From: Flagellimonas marinaquae | GTDB lineage: Bacteria; Bacteroidota; Bacteroidia; Flavobacteriales; Flavobacteriaceae | Direction of reading: 5' to 3' | DNA length: 64,000 nucleotides | Assembly (NCBI RefSeq): GCF_003992675.1 | Contig: NZ_RZMZ01000010.1 | Span: forward strand, 22,123-86,122 | In this document: positions 16,465 to 25,512 of the stretch, piece by piece | Layout: every line of letters starts with the position of its first letter | Position numbering within the stretch: position 1 is the stretch's first letter | Made by a program: the position numbers and the translations under genes | Notes under the pieces: model-generated | What the model was told of the DNA's origin: nothing | The model's input: the letters and a program-made list of their open reading frames with translations, nothing else | Database searches by the model: none

Positions 16465-17310
16465 ATGGTCAATTGTAACGGAGAACTACAGGCAACGGAT
16501 AAGGCGATTTTCACGCATAATAACAGGGCTTTTAAGTATGGCGACGCCCTTTTTGAATCGGTTCGCTATGTGAATGGCACCCTCTTTTTTTGGGAGGACC
16601 ACTATTTCAGGTTGATGGCTTCCATGCGCATCCTTCGGATGGAAATCCCTATGGAATTTACCATGGAATTTTTAGAGGAAGAAATCAAGAAAACCATAGG
16701 AGCCAACCAACTTAATAATAGTGCGGTCCGTGTGCGATTAACTGTTTTTAGAAACGAGGGTGGATTGTATACGCCCACGACCAATGAGGTCTCCTATGTA
16801 ATTGACACCAGTCCCATGGAATCTCCTTTCTTTATCATAGAGGACAAACCTTACGAAGTGGAGCTTTTCAAGGATTACTACGTAAACAAGGATATGCTTT
16901 CCAATTTAAAATCCACCAACAAAATCTTGAATGTGGTGGCTGGGGTGTATGCGCAGGAAAATGGTTATGCCAACTGTTTATTGGTAAATTCTGATAAAAA
17001 GGTAGTCGAGGCAATCAACGGAAATCTTTTCTTGGTAAAGGGCAATGAGATAAAGACTCCACCCTTGAGCGATGGTTGCTTGGACGGGATTATCCGAAAA
17101 AACCTGATGAAGTTGATTGCAGGGTCGGAAGACTACGATTTGGTCGAGGATTCCATTTCCCCTTTCGAGCTGCAAAAAATGGACGAAATGTTTCTCACTA
17201 ATTCCATTGTCGGGATTCAGCCCATTAGCAAGTACAGGAAAAAGGAGTATGAAAATAAAGTTGCAAAGAGTTTGGTGGGCAAATTAAACGCAAAGGCCAG
17301 GATTGGCTAG
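16465..17310 (+). CDS. PLP-dependent class IV aminotransferase
   Basis: 281 aa of the IlvE/DAT/PabC fold. The N-terminal MVNCNG, NNRAFKYGDALFESVRYVNGTLFFWEDH and the C-terminal DGIIRKNL and MFLTNSIVGIQPI fit the family. The PLP lysine is probably in NLKSTNKILNVVAG (about residue 155). Substrate (branched-chain amino acid, D-amino acid or aminodeoxychorismate) cannot be decided. The ATG used matches the family N-terminus even though it directly follows a terminator T-run. Its stop codon and that of the convergent YqgE gene share the palindrome CTAG. Confidence 0.85.
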   Translation: MVNCNGELQATDKAIFTHNNRAFKYGDALFESVRYVNGTLFFWEDHYFRLMASMRILRMEIPMEFTMEFLEEEIKKTIGANQLNNSAVRVRLTVFRNEGGLYTPTTNEVSYVIDTSPMESPFFIIEDKPYEVELFKDYYVNKDMLSNLKSTNKILNVVAGVYAQENGYANCLLVNSDKKVVEAINGNLFLVKGNEIKTPPLSDGCLDGIIRKNLMKLIAGSEDYDLVEDSISPFELQKMDEMFLTNSIVGIQPISKYRKKEYENKVAKSLVGKLNAKARIG

Positions 17311-17867
17311 TTGAGCGAGGGGTTTTCGGGAGCATTGGACCATAATAGGTAGTCACCGCCCAATTCCACCATCTTTTCTTTCCAAAAGGCATTTGCAGCC
17401 TTTTCCAGAATACTGCTTTCGTATTCGTTGGGCAATACCACCCATGATTTGGAAGAGAGTTCTTGGTCCAATTGGCTGGTTCCCCATCCGGAATAGCCCA
17501 AAAAGAACCGGATATCCTGCTCGGTAATGGTTCCATTGTTGATGAGCTCAATGGTCACCTCAAAATTACCGCCCCAAAAAATACCATCGGAAATCTCGAT
17601 GCTGTTTTCTATCAAATCAGGTACTTTGTGGATAAAGTAAAGGTTGTCCTGTTCCACGGGACCGCCATTGAACACCTGAAAAGGAATGGTGATTTCGGAT
17701 ACAAGGTCGCAAATGGTATAGTCAAGAGGCTTGTTCAAAATAAAACCTACCGAGCCTTCTTGATTGTGTTCGGCAATAAGTACAACAGATCTATTGAAAG
17801 AAACATCGCCGGTCAGCGATGGTTCCGCAACAAGTAAATTCCCCTTTTTTGGCTTCTGAGTAACCAT
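17307..17867 (-). CDS. YqgE/AlgH family protein
   Basis: 186 aa, full length for UPF0301. Characteristic segments: GNLLVAEPSLTGDVSFNRSVVLIAEHN at the start, GSVGFILNKPLD, FNGGPVEQDNLYFIH, and RFFLGYSGWGTSQLDQEL. The biochemical function of the family is not established. The ORF ends inside CTAG shared with the aminotransferase stop. Confidence 0.9.
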   Translation of the reverse strand: MVTQKPKKGNLLVAEPSLTGDVSFNRSVVLIAEHNQEGSVGFILNKPLDYTICDLVSEITIPFQVFNGGPVEQDNLYFIHKVPDLIENSIEISDGIFWGGNFEVTIELINNGTITEQDIRFFLGYSGWGTSQLDQELSSKSWVVLPNEYESSILEKAANAFWKEKMVELGGDYLLWSNAPENPSLN

Positions 17868-17939
17868 TTACCTGATTTCTTATATTTAAATTTAACATAT
17901 TATTCAACATATGCAAAAAACAAAGCTGAATATAAACTA

Positions 17940-17966
17940 AAAAAGCACCCCAAAAGGAGTGCTTTC
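17940..17966 (-). terminator. Terminator after the HU gene
   Basis: On the minus strand AAAGCAC (17965-17959) pairs with GTGCTTT (17948-17942) and a T-run follows. It lies 22 bp past the HU stop codon. Confidence 0.7.
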
Positions 17967-17987
17967 GTATATTCAATAAAAAATTGA

Positions 17988-18260
17988 TTAGTTTACTGCA
18001 CTGCTCAATTCAGCACCTGCTTTGAACTTTACAACGTTCTTAGCGGCAATCTTAATAGTAGCTCCAGTCTGTGGATTTCTACCTTCTCTAGCGCTTCTTT
18101 TAGAAACTGACCAAGAACCAAAACCTACCAAGGAAACCCTGTCTCCTTTTTTAAGCGTTCCTTCTACATTTCCCAAGAAAGATTCCAATGCTTTTTTTGC
18201 TGCTGCCTTAGTGATGCCAGCATCAGCTGCCATAGCATCGATTAATTCTGTTTTGTTCAT
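17988..18260 (-). CDS. HU family DNA-binding protein
   Basis: 90 aa. Classic HU: MNKTELIDAMAADAGITKAAAKKAL at the N-terminus, RVSLVGFGSWSVSKRSAREGRNPQTG covering the strand and arm start, and KNVVKFKAGAEL at the end. It bends and packages DNA as a dimer in the nucleoid. Single gene with a clear promoter and terminator, in line with high expression. Confidence 0.95.
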   Translation of the reverse strand: MNKTELIDAMAADAGITKAAAKKALESFLGNVEGTLKKGDRVSLVGFGSWSVSKRSAREGRNPQTGATIKIAAKNVVKFKAGAELSSAVN

Positions 18261-18304
18261 AATGGAATTAAATTAATTGTTGTTAATATAATTTTAATGA
18301 TGAA

Positions 18305-18334
18305 CAAATTTATATGGATTTGGGTCTCACGCAA
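18305..18334 (-). promoter_or_regulatory. Promoter of the HU gene
   Basis: On the minus strand TTG (18334-18332), a 19-bp spacer and TAAATTTG (18312-18305) form a near-consensus Bacteroidota promoter, with a leader of about 38 nt. Confidence 0.7.
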
Positions 18335-18436
18335 GTAAAACCAAGGGAAATAGGGGTTTTTGTTGATAACTTGAAACGTTTGTTGATAAAGTGGGAAAAA
18401 AACGACAACTTTTCCTAGCCCAATCATAGCAAGGCT

Positions 18437-19399
18437 TTAGCGCAGATAGGCCTCTTTGTCCAGATTCAGTCCGTTCAAAACTTCCTTCACCTGCATCTTT
18501 CGTTTACCGGGAAGTTGCAATTCCAATAGCGAAATATACCCCTCTTTAACGGCAATCTTGAGCGTTTTTTTTCCCACCACCAGTTTTCCAACGTTATAGT
18601 CGTGTTCAGCGGTTTCCATTTCGGTCTTAAAAATCTTCATGGGTTCATGCTTCCCATCGTTCACCAATTCTGTCCAAGCTCCGGGATAAGGGCTCAATCC
18701 CCGAATGTGATTGTAAATATTGGTCATGGAGCTGTTCCAGTCGATTCTACAGGTATCCTTGTGGATTTTGGGAGCAGGTTTCAGTTCCACGCTCTCATCC
18801 TGTTTTTTTAAGGATACCGTTTTTTCTTCAATTTGTTTGCAGGTATCCACGACCAAATGGGCACCTAGTTCCATTAGTCTGTCGTGCAGGTCCCCCGCAT
18901 TGTCATCTGGCAGTATCTTGGCTGTTTTTTGAAGAATGATATTGCCTGTATCTATTTTTTCATCAATAAAAAAGGTAGTCACGCCTGTTTCTGTTTCTCC
19001 ATTGATAATTGCCCAGTTAATGGGTGCCGCACCCCGATATTGGGGCAGGAGCGAAGCATGAAGATTAAAGGTGCCACGCGCAGGCATTTGCCATACCACT
19101 TTGGGCAGCATCCGAAAGGCGACCACGACTTGCAGGTTGGCATCAAGGTTTTTCAGTTCTTCCAAAAATGCTTCGTCCTTTAAGTTAGTGGGCTGCAATA
19201 CCTTTAATTGATGTTTTACTGCAAATTGTTTCACCGCTGATTCCTGCAGCTTGCGCCCTCTTCCGGCGGGTCTGTCCGGTGCGGTGACAACGCCTACCAC
19301 ATTAAAACTGGCATCCAACAGTTGTTTCAAGCTGCCCACAGCAAAATCGGGGGTGCCCATAAATACGATGCGAAGTGAATTATGTTTTAATGTACTCAT
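18437..19399 (-). CDS. fmt: Methionyl-tRNA formyltransferase
   Basis: 320 aa, normal length. Formylates initiator Met-tRNA with 10-formyl-THF. N-terminal RIVFMGTPDFAVGSLKQLL, catalytic segment FNLHASLLPQYRGAAPINWAII with the Asn-His pair, and ETGVTTFFIDEKIDTGNII are diagnostic; the C-terminal OB domain begins near residue 210. Start overlaps the recQ end by 20 bp, making it the last gene of an ATPase-recQ-fmt operon. Confidence 0.95.
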   Translation of the reverse strand: MSTLKHNSLRIVFMGTPDFAVGSLKQLLDASFNVVGVVTAPDRPAGRGRKLQESAVKQFAVKHQLKVLQPTNLKDEAFLEELKNLDANLQVVVAFRMLPKVVWQMPARGTFNLHASLLPQYRGAAPINWAIINGETETGVTTFFIDEKIDTGNIILQKTAKILPDDNAGDLHDRLMELGAHLVVDTCKQIEEKTVSLKKQDESVELKPAPKIHKDTCRIDWNSSMTNIYNHIRGLSPYPGAWTELVNDGKHEPMKIFKTEMETAEHDYNVGKLVVGKKTLKIAVKEGYISLLELQLPGKRKMQVKEVLNGLNLDKEAYLR

Positions 19400-21272
19400 T
19401 TTTAAGGTTTATCGAGACCCGTCTTTCTTCCAACAGTCTTTCCAATAGGTTTAAAAGTTGCAGTTCATTGGCCCCCGTAATACGTTCCAATTGCCTGGAG
19501 GAATAGGGGCGAAGCTCCAATAGTTCCAAAATTCGTTTCTCTAGGTCGTGTGGAGGGGCCTCTTTGTTTTTCTTGGTACAAATATCGCAAGTACCGCACT
19601 TTTCGGCGTTCTTTTCCCCAAAATAATTCAACAGGTAAACACTACGGCAGATGTTCCGATTGGAAATGTATCCCAGCATGGCGGCCATGTTCTGCTGCTT
19701 TACTTGGTTAAAGTCCTTTATTTTCTTGGCAAAGGGGTTTATGGTATGTTCGTCTTCGCGGGGCACCAAAAAAGTAATCTCCAAATCCGAGTTATGGTTT
19801 TGATATGCTGCGATATTGTCGTTTGCAAGTTGTTGTAAGATATGTTTTAAGTGTTTCTCGCCTGTGCCTGTTTTTTGGGATAACATATACAGGTTGATTT
19901 TGGTCTCATGGTCGGTAATGCCTCCATAAGTCCTTAAAATGGTTTGAATGATGGGTGCGGTTTTCCTGTTTTTGTCCAAGTAATTAAATATCTCGGCCTT
20001 GGAGGCTACAAATTGGAGCGTTGTTTTTTCCTTGAAGTTTTCAGCAAGTGATAGTACAGAATTTTGGTCTAAGGCACGAAGGGCATTGAAGGCCATGTTG
20101 GGATTGAACCCATAGTGCGTACAAAACTCGTTGAATTTAAATGCCAAAGGCTCGGATACAAGTTCTCCGTAGGAAATCTGAAAATAATTGTTGAGTTTGG
20201 AGTAAACTTTTTTAACGAAAGCTACATCCGGTAGGGTGGACAAAAACTGCTGTTTGGCCCTGTCCTCATCTTCATTGGAGGCCAAAATGATGGCCGTTGA
20301 AGGCTTTCCATCCCTTCCAGCCCGTCCCGCCTCCTGAAAATAGCTTTCCAAACTATCTGGTATCTGATAGTGAATGACCAACCGGACATCGGGCTTATCC
20401 ACCCCCATACCAAAGGCATTGGTAGCCACCATGATTCTGTCCTCATCGCTCAACCAACGATCGAGTTTTTTTTCCTTATCCTTTTTGGGAATACCTCCGT
20501 GATAGAAGGAAGCGGAAATACCGTTCTTTATGAGAAAATTGGCCAAAGAAATGCACATTTTCCGGGAACGGACATACACGATGCCACTCCCAGGAATTTT
20601 CCCCATATACTTTTTGAGCTGGTACAACTTATCCTCTGAACGCTTTACCTTAAATGCGATATTGGAGCGGGAAAATGAATCCTTGAAAATACGGACCTCA
20701 TTTAACTCTAAATTCTCCACGATGTCTTCCACAACCCTAGGTGTAGCTGTCGCTGTAAGAGCCATCATCGGTGTTTTGGGCACGAGTTCCCTCAAAATGG
20801 AGCATTCCAAATAGGCAGGTCTAAAGTCGTTGCCCCATTGGGATATGCAGTGCGCTTCGTCTATGGCGATCAGGTTCACGTTCATTTGTTGTATGCGTTC
20901 CCTTACCACGTTCTGCTGCAGGCGCTCGGGGGATAGATATAAAAATTTATAATTCCCATACACACAATTGTCCAGCAAGTCGTTAACCTCATTGGGATGG
21001 ATTCCCCCGGTTAAAGCAATTGCCTTGATATTCCTTTTTTTGAGCTGTGCTACTTGATCTTGGATAAGTGCCACCAAAGGTGAGATTACAATACAGATAC
21101 CTTCCATGGCCAAGGCAGGTACTTGGTAACAGACGGATTTTCCGCCGCCGGTAGGCATGAGGGCCAAGACATCTTTTCCGGAAATTACGGTATCGATGAT
21201 CATCTTTTGAGACCCTCTGAAACCATCGTATCCCCAAAATTCCTTTAAAATGTTTGTGGTGTCCTTATGCAC
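19380..21272 (-). CDS. recQ: RecQ-family ATP-dependent DNA helicase
   Basis: 630 aa. Superfamily 2 motifs: FRGSQKMIIDTVISGKDVLALMPTGGGKSVCYQ (motifs 0 and I), AIDEAHCISQWGNDFRP (DEAH and aromatic loop), ALTATATPRV (III), IVYVRSR (IV), and QEAGRAGRDG (VI). The zinc site CRSVYLLNYFGEKNAEKCGTCDIC-like segment is at about residues 530-550. No HRDC domain is apparent at the C-terminus, which is shorter than in E. coli RecQ-type proteins with HRDC. The start is GTG at 21272, one base shared with the stop of the upstream ATPase (TAGTG). Confidence 0.93.
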   Translation of the reverse strand: MHKDTTNILKEFWGYDGFRGSQKMIIDTVISGKDVLALMPTGGGKSVCYQVPALAMEGICIVISPLVALIQDQVAQLKKRNIKAIALTGGIHPNEVNDLLDNCVYGNYKFLYLSPERLQQNVVRERIQQMNVNLIAIDEAHCISQWGNDFRPAYLECSILRELVPKTPMMALTATATPRVVEDIVENLELNEVRIFKDSFSRSNIAFKVKRSEDKLYQLKKYMGKIPGSGIVYVRSRKMCISLANFLIKNGISASFYHGGIPKKDKEKKLDRWLSDEDRIMVATNAFGMGVDKPDVRLVIHYQIPDSLESYFQEAGRAGRDGKPSTAIILASNEDEDRAKQQFLSTLPDVAFVKKVYSKLNNYFQISYGELVSEPLAFKFNEFCTHYGFNPNMAFNALRALDQNSVLSLAENFKEKTTLQFVASKAEIFNYLDKNRKTAPIIQTILRTYGGITDHETKINLYMLSQKTGTGEKHLKHILQQLANDNIAAYQNHNSDLEITFLVPREDEHTINPFAKKIKDFNQVKQQNMAAMLGYISNRNICRSVYLLNYFGEKNAEKCGTCDICTKKNKEAPPHDLEKRILELLELRPYSSRQLERITGANELQLLNLLERLLEERRVSINLKNEYIKT

Positions 21273-21833
21273 TATGTTTTTTTAAGTGTTTCCAAAATAA
21301 AATCAATCCGCTTCTGGACTTCATCTTTTGGCACTTCGATGGGGTTATAGCCAAATTGGGTGTAAGTTTTCAACAAGGAATGATGGATACTTTCCGCCTC
21401 CTCAAAGGTTTCCAAACGCTCATTGTCGGAGATATATTTCTTTCCAAGGGGGAACAATAAAAACCGAATCGTACCTATGGTTTTCGGCATGGGAAATAAA
21501 AAAGTCGTCGTAGTCCTGATCAAAAAAATCCATATAGGCCAATACATCCGGAATGCCCCGGTCAAAAAAACTGATCTGTGCGTTGATGCGTAGCGCCTCC
21601 CTGTAGTGGGATGTTCTTCCCTCCAGCAGATCTTTGTTGAACTGCAGGGCGTCATCCACAAACACCAAGGGATTGGAAATATGGTGCTCCGACTGCGCCT
21701 GCTGTTTTGCCTTCGAGGTCATGTCCCTAATGATTTCGTGAAAGCAGTGGAAACCCTTGCTTTCCAAACCATTTACTATGGATGTTTTCCCTGTGCCGGG
21801 AGCTCCCGTTATAACTACTTTGTTCTTTCCCAA
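21272..21833 (-). pseudogene. AAA/P-loop ATPase with an internal frameshift
   Basis: Two overlapping minus-strand frames together make one ATP-binding protein. The first carries the P-loop ITGAPGTGKTS and continues through ISFFDRGIPDVLAYMDFF and FIVPPWKEIY. The second resumes at ISDNERLETFEEAESIHHSLLKTYTQFGY. The break is at 21432-21437, where the minus strand reads ATATAT; one more AT unit would restore the frame. The probable start is TTG at 21833 just before GKNKVVITGAPG. It is first in an operon with recQ and fmt. Could be a true pseudogene, a phase-variable repeat, or a base-calling error. Confidence 0.75.
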
Positions 21834-21900
21834 AGACCTTAAAATTAATATTACAAAGTAATGAAATCGACTTAAGGAAAAAAAATTGAAGGGTAAGCCA

Positions 21901-21908
21901 TATATTTG
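21901..21908 (+). promoter_or_regulatory. -7 box upstream of the DUF493 gene
   Basis: TATATTTG matches TAnnTTTG exactly; transcription would start about 8 nt before the ATG, a nearly leaderless mRNA. The nearest TTG (21886-21888) gives a spacer of only 12 bp, so support is partial. Confidence 0.4.
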
Positions 21909-21922
21909 TATAAAATTGCGGT

Positions 21923-22210
21923 ATGGATAGTAAGGAAACAGAAGAATTTTACGCAAAGCTGAAGGAGCAGTTGTTAGAAACCACTAGTTGGCCTTCGACT
22001 TATCTGTATAAATTCATTGTTCCCACAGATGAGGATAGAATTTCGCAGATTCAAACTATCTTTGACAATACCGGGGCTGTGATCGAATCCAAAAAGAGCA
22101 AAAAAGGGACCTACACCAGCCTTTCCATCACTGTACAGATGAAAGACCCGGATGCAGTAATCCAAAAATACAAGGAAGTTTCTGTTGTGGAAGGTGTTAT
22201 TTCCTTGTAA
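21923..22210 (+). CDS. DUF493 (YbeD-like) protein
   Basis: 95 aa. The segment YLYKFIVPTDEDRISQIQTIF and the end GTYTSLSITVQMKDPDAVIQKYKEVSVVEGVISL fit DUF493, a ferredoxin-like ACT-type fold. The E. coli relative YbeD is linked to lipoate metabolism, but no function is proven here. Divergent from the ATPase-recQ-fmt operon; followed by DUF4290 and murA on the same strand. Confidence 0.85.
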   Translation: MDSKETEEFYAKLKEQLLETTSWPSTYLYKFIVPTDEDRISQIQTIFDNTGAVIESKKSKKGTYTSLSITVQMKDPDAVIQKYKEVSVVEGVISL

Positions 22211-22292
22211 ACCTATGGTTTGCCATAATTTTATTAATTTGCACACGTTATCGGATTGACTTTCCAATTTTAAAATCACTAAATACATTAGT

Positions 22293-22940
22293 TTGAACGA
22301 AGTATACAACTTAGAATATAATACGGAGCGTCCAAAGCTTTTTATCCCCGAATACGGCCGCCATTTTCAAAAAATGGTGGACCACGCAGTTGCCATTGAG
22401 GACCGCGACGAAAGGAACCGAGTGGCGCAGTCCATCATCAGTGTTATGGGAAATTTGCAGCCTCATTTACGGGATGTGCCAGATTTTCAGCACAAACTTT
22501 GGGACCAACTCTTCATTATGTCCGATTTTAAATTGGATGTTGACTCTCCCTTTCCGATTACATCCAAAGAGATGCTACAACAGCGTCCAGAACCGTTGGA
22601 ATACCCTCAGAACCATCCCAAATACCGTTTTTACGGCAACAACATCAAACGAATGATCGATGTGGCCGTTAATTGGGAAAAGGGCGATATGAGGTCTGGC
22701 TTGGAATATGCCATCGCCAACCACATGAAAAAGTGTTATTTGACCTGGAACAAGGACACGGTCGAAGACACGGTTATTTTTAATCATCTGAAAGAACTCA
22801 GCGATGGTCAGATTGATTTGGCCAAGAGCGACGAGAGCTTGACCGAGAGTGGCCAGTTTCTTAAAAACAGGCCCAGCCGTTCGAATACGAGCAATAATAG
22901 AGGCAAAAAGAGTCAGAGAGGTCGTAAAAAAAGATATTAA
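22293..22940 (+). CDS. DUF4290 protein
   Basis: 215 aa, Bacteroidota-specific family of unknown function. Typical N-terminus NLEYNTERPKLFIPEYGRH and the later LEYPQNHPKYRFYGNNIKRMID. The last about 30 residues are rich in Arg, Lys, Ser and Asn (SNNRGKKSQRGRKKRY), a basic disordered tail that could bind nucleic acid. The start is TTG at 22293. murA begins 15 bp after the stop, as is usual in the phylum, so a link to envelope growth is inferred. Confidence 0.88.
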   Translation: MNEVYNLEYNTERPKLFIPEYGRHFQKMVDHAVAIEDRDERNRVAQSIISVMGNLQPHLRDVPDFQHKLWDQLFIMSDFKLDVDSPFPITSKEMLQQRPEPLEYPQNHPKYRFYGNNIKRMIDVAVNWEKGDMRSGLEYAIANHMKKCYLTWNKDTVEDTVIFNHLKELSDGQIDLAKSDESLTESGQFLKNRPSRSNTSNNRGKKSQRGRKKRY

Positions 22941-22955
22941 ATTCCAAATCAGTAC

Positions 22956-24263
22956 ATGGGTACATTTCGAATAGAGGGCGGCCACCAATTGCACGGTGAA
23001 ATCACCCCCCAGGGAGCAAAGAACGAAGCACTACAAATTCTTTGCGCTGTATTGTTATCAGAAGAAAAGATTACGATAAACAATATACCGGACATTGTCG
23101 ACGTCAACAAACTCATTGCACTGCTCGAAGATTTAGGGGTAAAGATCCAAAAGAAAGGAAAAGGTTCGTATACCTTTAAGGCAGACGATATCAATTTGGA
23201 TTACCTGCAATCAGCCAAGTTTAAGGAAGATGGAAGGGGCCTTCGTGGTTCCATTATGTTGGTGGGGCCTTTATTGGCACGATTTGGAAAAGGATATATT
23301 CCCAAACCGGGAGGCGACAAAATTGGAAGGCGCCGTTTGGATACCCACTTTGAAGGTTTCATCAAGCTTGGAGCACAATTTAGATACAACAAGGAAGAGT
23401 ATTTTTATGGTGTAGAGGCCGAAAAACTTACGGGTACTTATATGCTCTTGGATGAAGCTTCCGTAACTGGTACCGCAAACATTGTGATGGCTGCCGTTTT
23501 GGCCGAAGGTACCACTACCATTTATAATGCCGCTTGTGAACCTTATTTACAGCAATTGTGCAAAATGCTCAACCGTATGGGCGCCAAAATTTCTGGAATA
23601 GGTTCCAATCTGCTGACCATTGAGGGTGTGAAATCGCTAAAAGGCACCGAACATACCATGCTTCCCGATATGATTGAAATTGGAAGCTGGATCGGACTGG
23701 CGGCCATGACCCAGAGCGAACTGACCATTAAAAATGTGAGTTGGGACGATTTGGGACAGATCCCGACCGTTTTCCGTAAGTTGGGAATTACGGTAGAGCG
23801 AAGAAATGATGATATTTTTATTCCCAAGCATGAGAACGGTTATGAAATCCAGAATTTTATTGACGGATCTATTCTTACCATTGCAGATGCACCTTGGCCT
23901 GGATTGACCCCTGACTTATTGAGCATTATTTTGGTTACGGCAACCCAAGCCCGTGGAGAAGTATTAATTCATCAAAAAATGTTTGAAAGCCGATTGTTCT
24001 TTGTGGACAAACTCATTGATATGGGTGCAAAGATTATCCTTTGCGATCCACATAGGGCCACTGTGATCGGACACGATTTTAAATCGACCTTAAAGGCAAC
24101 CACTATGGTCTCTCCCGATATCAGGGCAGGCGTTTCCCTTTTGATCGCGGCACTGTCGGCCAAAGGAACTTCCACCATTCACAATATTGAACAGATTGAC
24201 CGTGGTTACGAAAACATCGATGAACGTTTGCGGGCCATTGGGGCAAAAATTGTAAGGGTTTAA
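22956..24263 (+). CDS. murA: UDP-N-acetylglucosamine 1-carboxyvinyltransferase with Asp at the Cys115 site
   Basis: 435 aa. First committed step of peptidoglycan synthesis, transferring enolpyruvate from PEP to UDP-GlcNAc. Recognised by GEITPQGAKNEALQILCAVLLS, LRGSIMLVGPLLARFG, and PDLLSIILVTATQARGEVLIHQKMFESRL. In E. coli the catalytic loop reads GGC-IGARPVD; here it is PGGDKIGRRRLDTH, so the fosfomycin-reactive Cys is Asp121 (codon GAC at 23316-23318). Natural Asp variants are known in mycobacteria and chlamydiae and are fosfomycin-insensitive. In an apparent operon with the DUF4290 gene. Confidence 0.95.
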   Translation: MGTFRIEGGHQLHGEITPQGAKNEALQILCAVLLSEEKITINNIPDIVDVNKLIALLEDLGVKIQKKGKGSYTFKADDINLDYLQSAKFKEDGRGLRGSIMLVGPLLARFGKGYIPKPGGDKIGRRRLDTHFEGFIKLGAQFRYNKEEYFYGVEAEKLTGTYMLLDEASVTGTANIVMAAVLAEGTTTIYNAACEPYLQQLCKMLNRMGAKISGIGSNLLTIEGVKSLKGTEHTMLPDMIEIGSWIGLAAMTQSELTIKNVSWDDLGQIPTVFRKLGITVERRNDDIFIPKHENGYEIQNFIDGSILTIADAPWPGLTPDLLSIILVTATQARGEVLIHQKMFESRLFFVDKLIDMGAKIILCDPHRATVIGHDFKSTLKATTMVSPDIRAGVSLLIAALSAKGTSTIHNIEQIDRGYENIDERLRAIGAKIVRV

Positions 24264-24271
24264 TTCTTGAC

Positions 24272-25383
24272 TTATTCTTTTGGGATCAAAATCGTGACCC
24301 GTGTGCCACTATGGTCTGCGTTGGTCAAGTCTTCGATTTTCACCAATTCCCGTTCCGAGTGTTGTTTAAGTGCTTGGATTCTCCTCTCTGTGATGGACAT
24401 TCCCCGAGATATCCTATTGGATTTCCGTTCCCCTGTTTTGGATAGTCCGATGCCGTTGTCTTCAATAACACATTCAATATGGTCCCCAATATTCTTAAAG
24501 GATATAGTAAGCTGTTTATCTCCTTTCTTGGGCATTAGTCCATGGATGATGGCATTTTCGATATACGGCTGAACCAGCAGCATGGGTATTTCGTGGGCAT
24601 CAATGTCCAAATTCTCATCAATTTCAAAATGATAGCTAAAAGAATGGTCAAAACGTAAAGCCTCCAATTCCACATAAATTTTAAGCAGCTCAATTTCTTC
24701 GCTAAGTACCAAACTTACATTTACAGAGCTTTCCAAAACCTGACGCAGTAATTTTGAGAACCTGGAGAGATAACTTAGGGCTCCTTCTTTATCATTGGTA
24801 CTGATGAGGTGCTGAATGGAACCAAGGGAATTAAAAATAAAATATGGGTTCATCTGGGCCCGTAACATTCGTTTTTCCAATTGTTTGTTCATTTGGCCAA
24901 TGGTATCTCGTTGCTCCGATATCAACCTATTTTTTTCGGAAAGTATGGCGTTGGATTTTTTCTTTGCATGGTACCTAAAATAGAGTAGGCTAGCTGAAAA
25001 AAGCAATAGGGCAGATATGATAATAAGGTAAAGCGTTCGTTTTCTATTTTGTTCTACACGGGTGTTGAGCAGGGCCAATTCTAAGGTGTTGGCCTCAATT
25101 TCACGATCTTTCACGTATACTTCATGCCTCACCTACCGAAAAAACCAATTTCCTTGGATTTTTCCAGACTCTGCAACCCGTAAGCAACCGCTTTCTCCTT
25201 GTTTATAAATCTGGATTTTATCTCTAAAAGCCTCAGTAGGTTGACTTGGGTCGTGTCATCCGCCGTTTTCAGGAGGTTTTGGAGGCTATCGATTTCCTCC
25301 GTTTGGGAATAGCCGATGTTTCCGACCAACAAAAGAATCAGGAACGCCTTACCATAAATAAACCTAAATATATTGAATAGCAT
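24272..25383 (-). pseudogene. Degenerate LytS-type sensor histidine kinase
   Basis: Two frames. The upstream one (25383-25129, 84 aa) has a signal peptide and the start of a TPR region (DSLQNLLKTADDTTQVNLLRLL) and stops after EKSKEIGFFGR. The downstream one (GTG at 25132, 286 aa) resumes in the pre-membrane coiled coil, then has one transmembrane helix, a His_kinase domain and an intact HATPase (VQPYIENAIIHGLM, DNGIGLSKTG). The several TPRs usually between them are absent, indicating an internal deletion. The kinase motif reads QMNPYFIFNSL: the phospho-acceptor His is Tyr97. No LytTR response regulator is adjacent. A pseudogene is the best reading; expression as two coupled ORFs (GTGA overlap) is possible. 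Confidence 0.8.
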
Positions 25384-25512
25384 GCACCTGGCGAAATAAG
25401 TTAGCTGGCACTATAACTTTGATTGTCAGGTATTAAAATAGAAATAATTCTGATGATTATTCATAAAAAAAACGCCGTAAGCCCCAAAAAACAAGGGTTT
25501 GTCAGAAAAACT

